A stretch of 24,025 bases of DNA from a virus. How positions within the stretch are numbered: position 1 is the stretch's first letter; each line of letters begins with the position of its first letter. Positions 23,908-24,025 of this stretch are shown here, piece after piece. The notes under the pieces are model-generated. The model was given only the letters and a program-made list of their open reading frames with translations. It ran no database searches and was not told the DNA's origin. Made by a program: the position numbers and the translations under genes. The DNA lies in the IMG/VR virus record IMGVR_UViG_3300006925_002211, positions 1 to 24,025 of that record, one strand, 5' to 3'.

Positions 23908-24025
23908 ATGAAATTATCTGAATATATGCCTGAAATGCCCGGAATGGCGCAACAAATGCTTGACATGAATGAGGGATTGAACTTCATTCAGTTAATGAAA
24001 CAGCAGGGCGACAAAAGTGAGTCAC
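23908..24025 (+). CDS. Unknown protein, 3' truncated by window end
   Basis: ATG at 23908 with GGTAAGGA at 23893-23900 upstream. The frame is open to the last base with 39 complete codons (MKLSEYMPEMPGMAQQMLDM onward), Met-rich and acidic. The preceding gene ends at 23904. Too short to classify; a head or portal-region protein would be expected here from gene order. Confidence 0.55.
   Translation, partial: MKLSEYMPEMPGMAQQMLDMNEGLNFIQLMKQQGDKSES

Noticed and set aside
1-24025. tRNA genes, CRISPR arrays, insertion sequences, integrase or attachment sites.
   Set aside because: No cloverleaf-like sequence, regularly spaced repeats, transposase or recombinase of the integrase kind was seen; gaps between genes are too short to hold most of these.

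Overview
The window is a densely packed, almost intergenic-free stretch of a tailed double-stranded DNA phage genome (Caudoviricetes). All supported genes lie on the + strand, and most are joined by overlaps of the TAATG or ATGA kind or separated by only a few bases. A tail tube gene, a G/G-T frameshift pair and a tape-measure-like protein point to a siphovirus-type tail, possibly short. The host cannot be named from sequence. AGGAGG-type ribosome binding sites and a near-consensus sigma-70 promoter fit a bacterium. The B12-dependent ribonucleotide reductase, the MazG-like protein and the AT-leaning composition resemble phages of aquatic bacteria, which is inference. No integrase, tRNA, CRISPR array, insertion sequence or lysis gene was found.

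Layout. (1) Positions 1-7666 are the tail module: the 3' part of a tail-tube-like gene, a tail assembly chaperone with a programmed -1 frameshift, a short hydrophobic tape-measure candidate, a tail protein, a 1468-residue hub/fibre protein ending in an S74 autoprocessing chaperone, and a small unknown protein. (2) Positions 7656-9386 hold a zinc-binding HTH protein, a strong promoter, a phage sigma factor and two unknowns. (3) Positions 9389-14472 are the replication module: DnaB-like helicase, a small unknown, DnaG-like primase, a probable ssDNA-binding protein, a long hairpin and family A DNA polymerase. (4) Positions 14451-18824 are DNA modification, nucleotide metabolism and recombination: a Mom-like protein, a small unknown, a MazG-like protein, RecA-like recombinase, a DUF559/Vsr-like nuclease, a RecB/Cas4-like nuclease with four cysteines, a coiled-coil protein and a RuvC-like resolvase. 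(5) Positions 18817-24025 hold an unknown protein, the small and large terminase subunits, a class II ribonucleotide reductase and two genes leading into what is probably the head module.

How it fits together. The sigma factor probably redirects host RNA polymerase. Helicase, primase, SSB and polymerase form a largely self-supplied replisome. The reductase and MazG-like protein manage the nucleotide pool. The recombinase, nucleases and resolvase would process and resolve recombination or replication intermediates before packaging by terminase. The Mom-like protein may modify virion DNA against host restriction. The most interesting points are the Mom-like gene, the frameshift in the tail chaperone, the compact recombination cassette and the hairpin in front of the polymerase gene.
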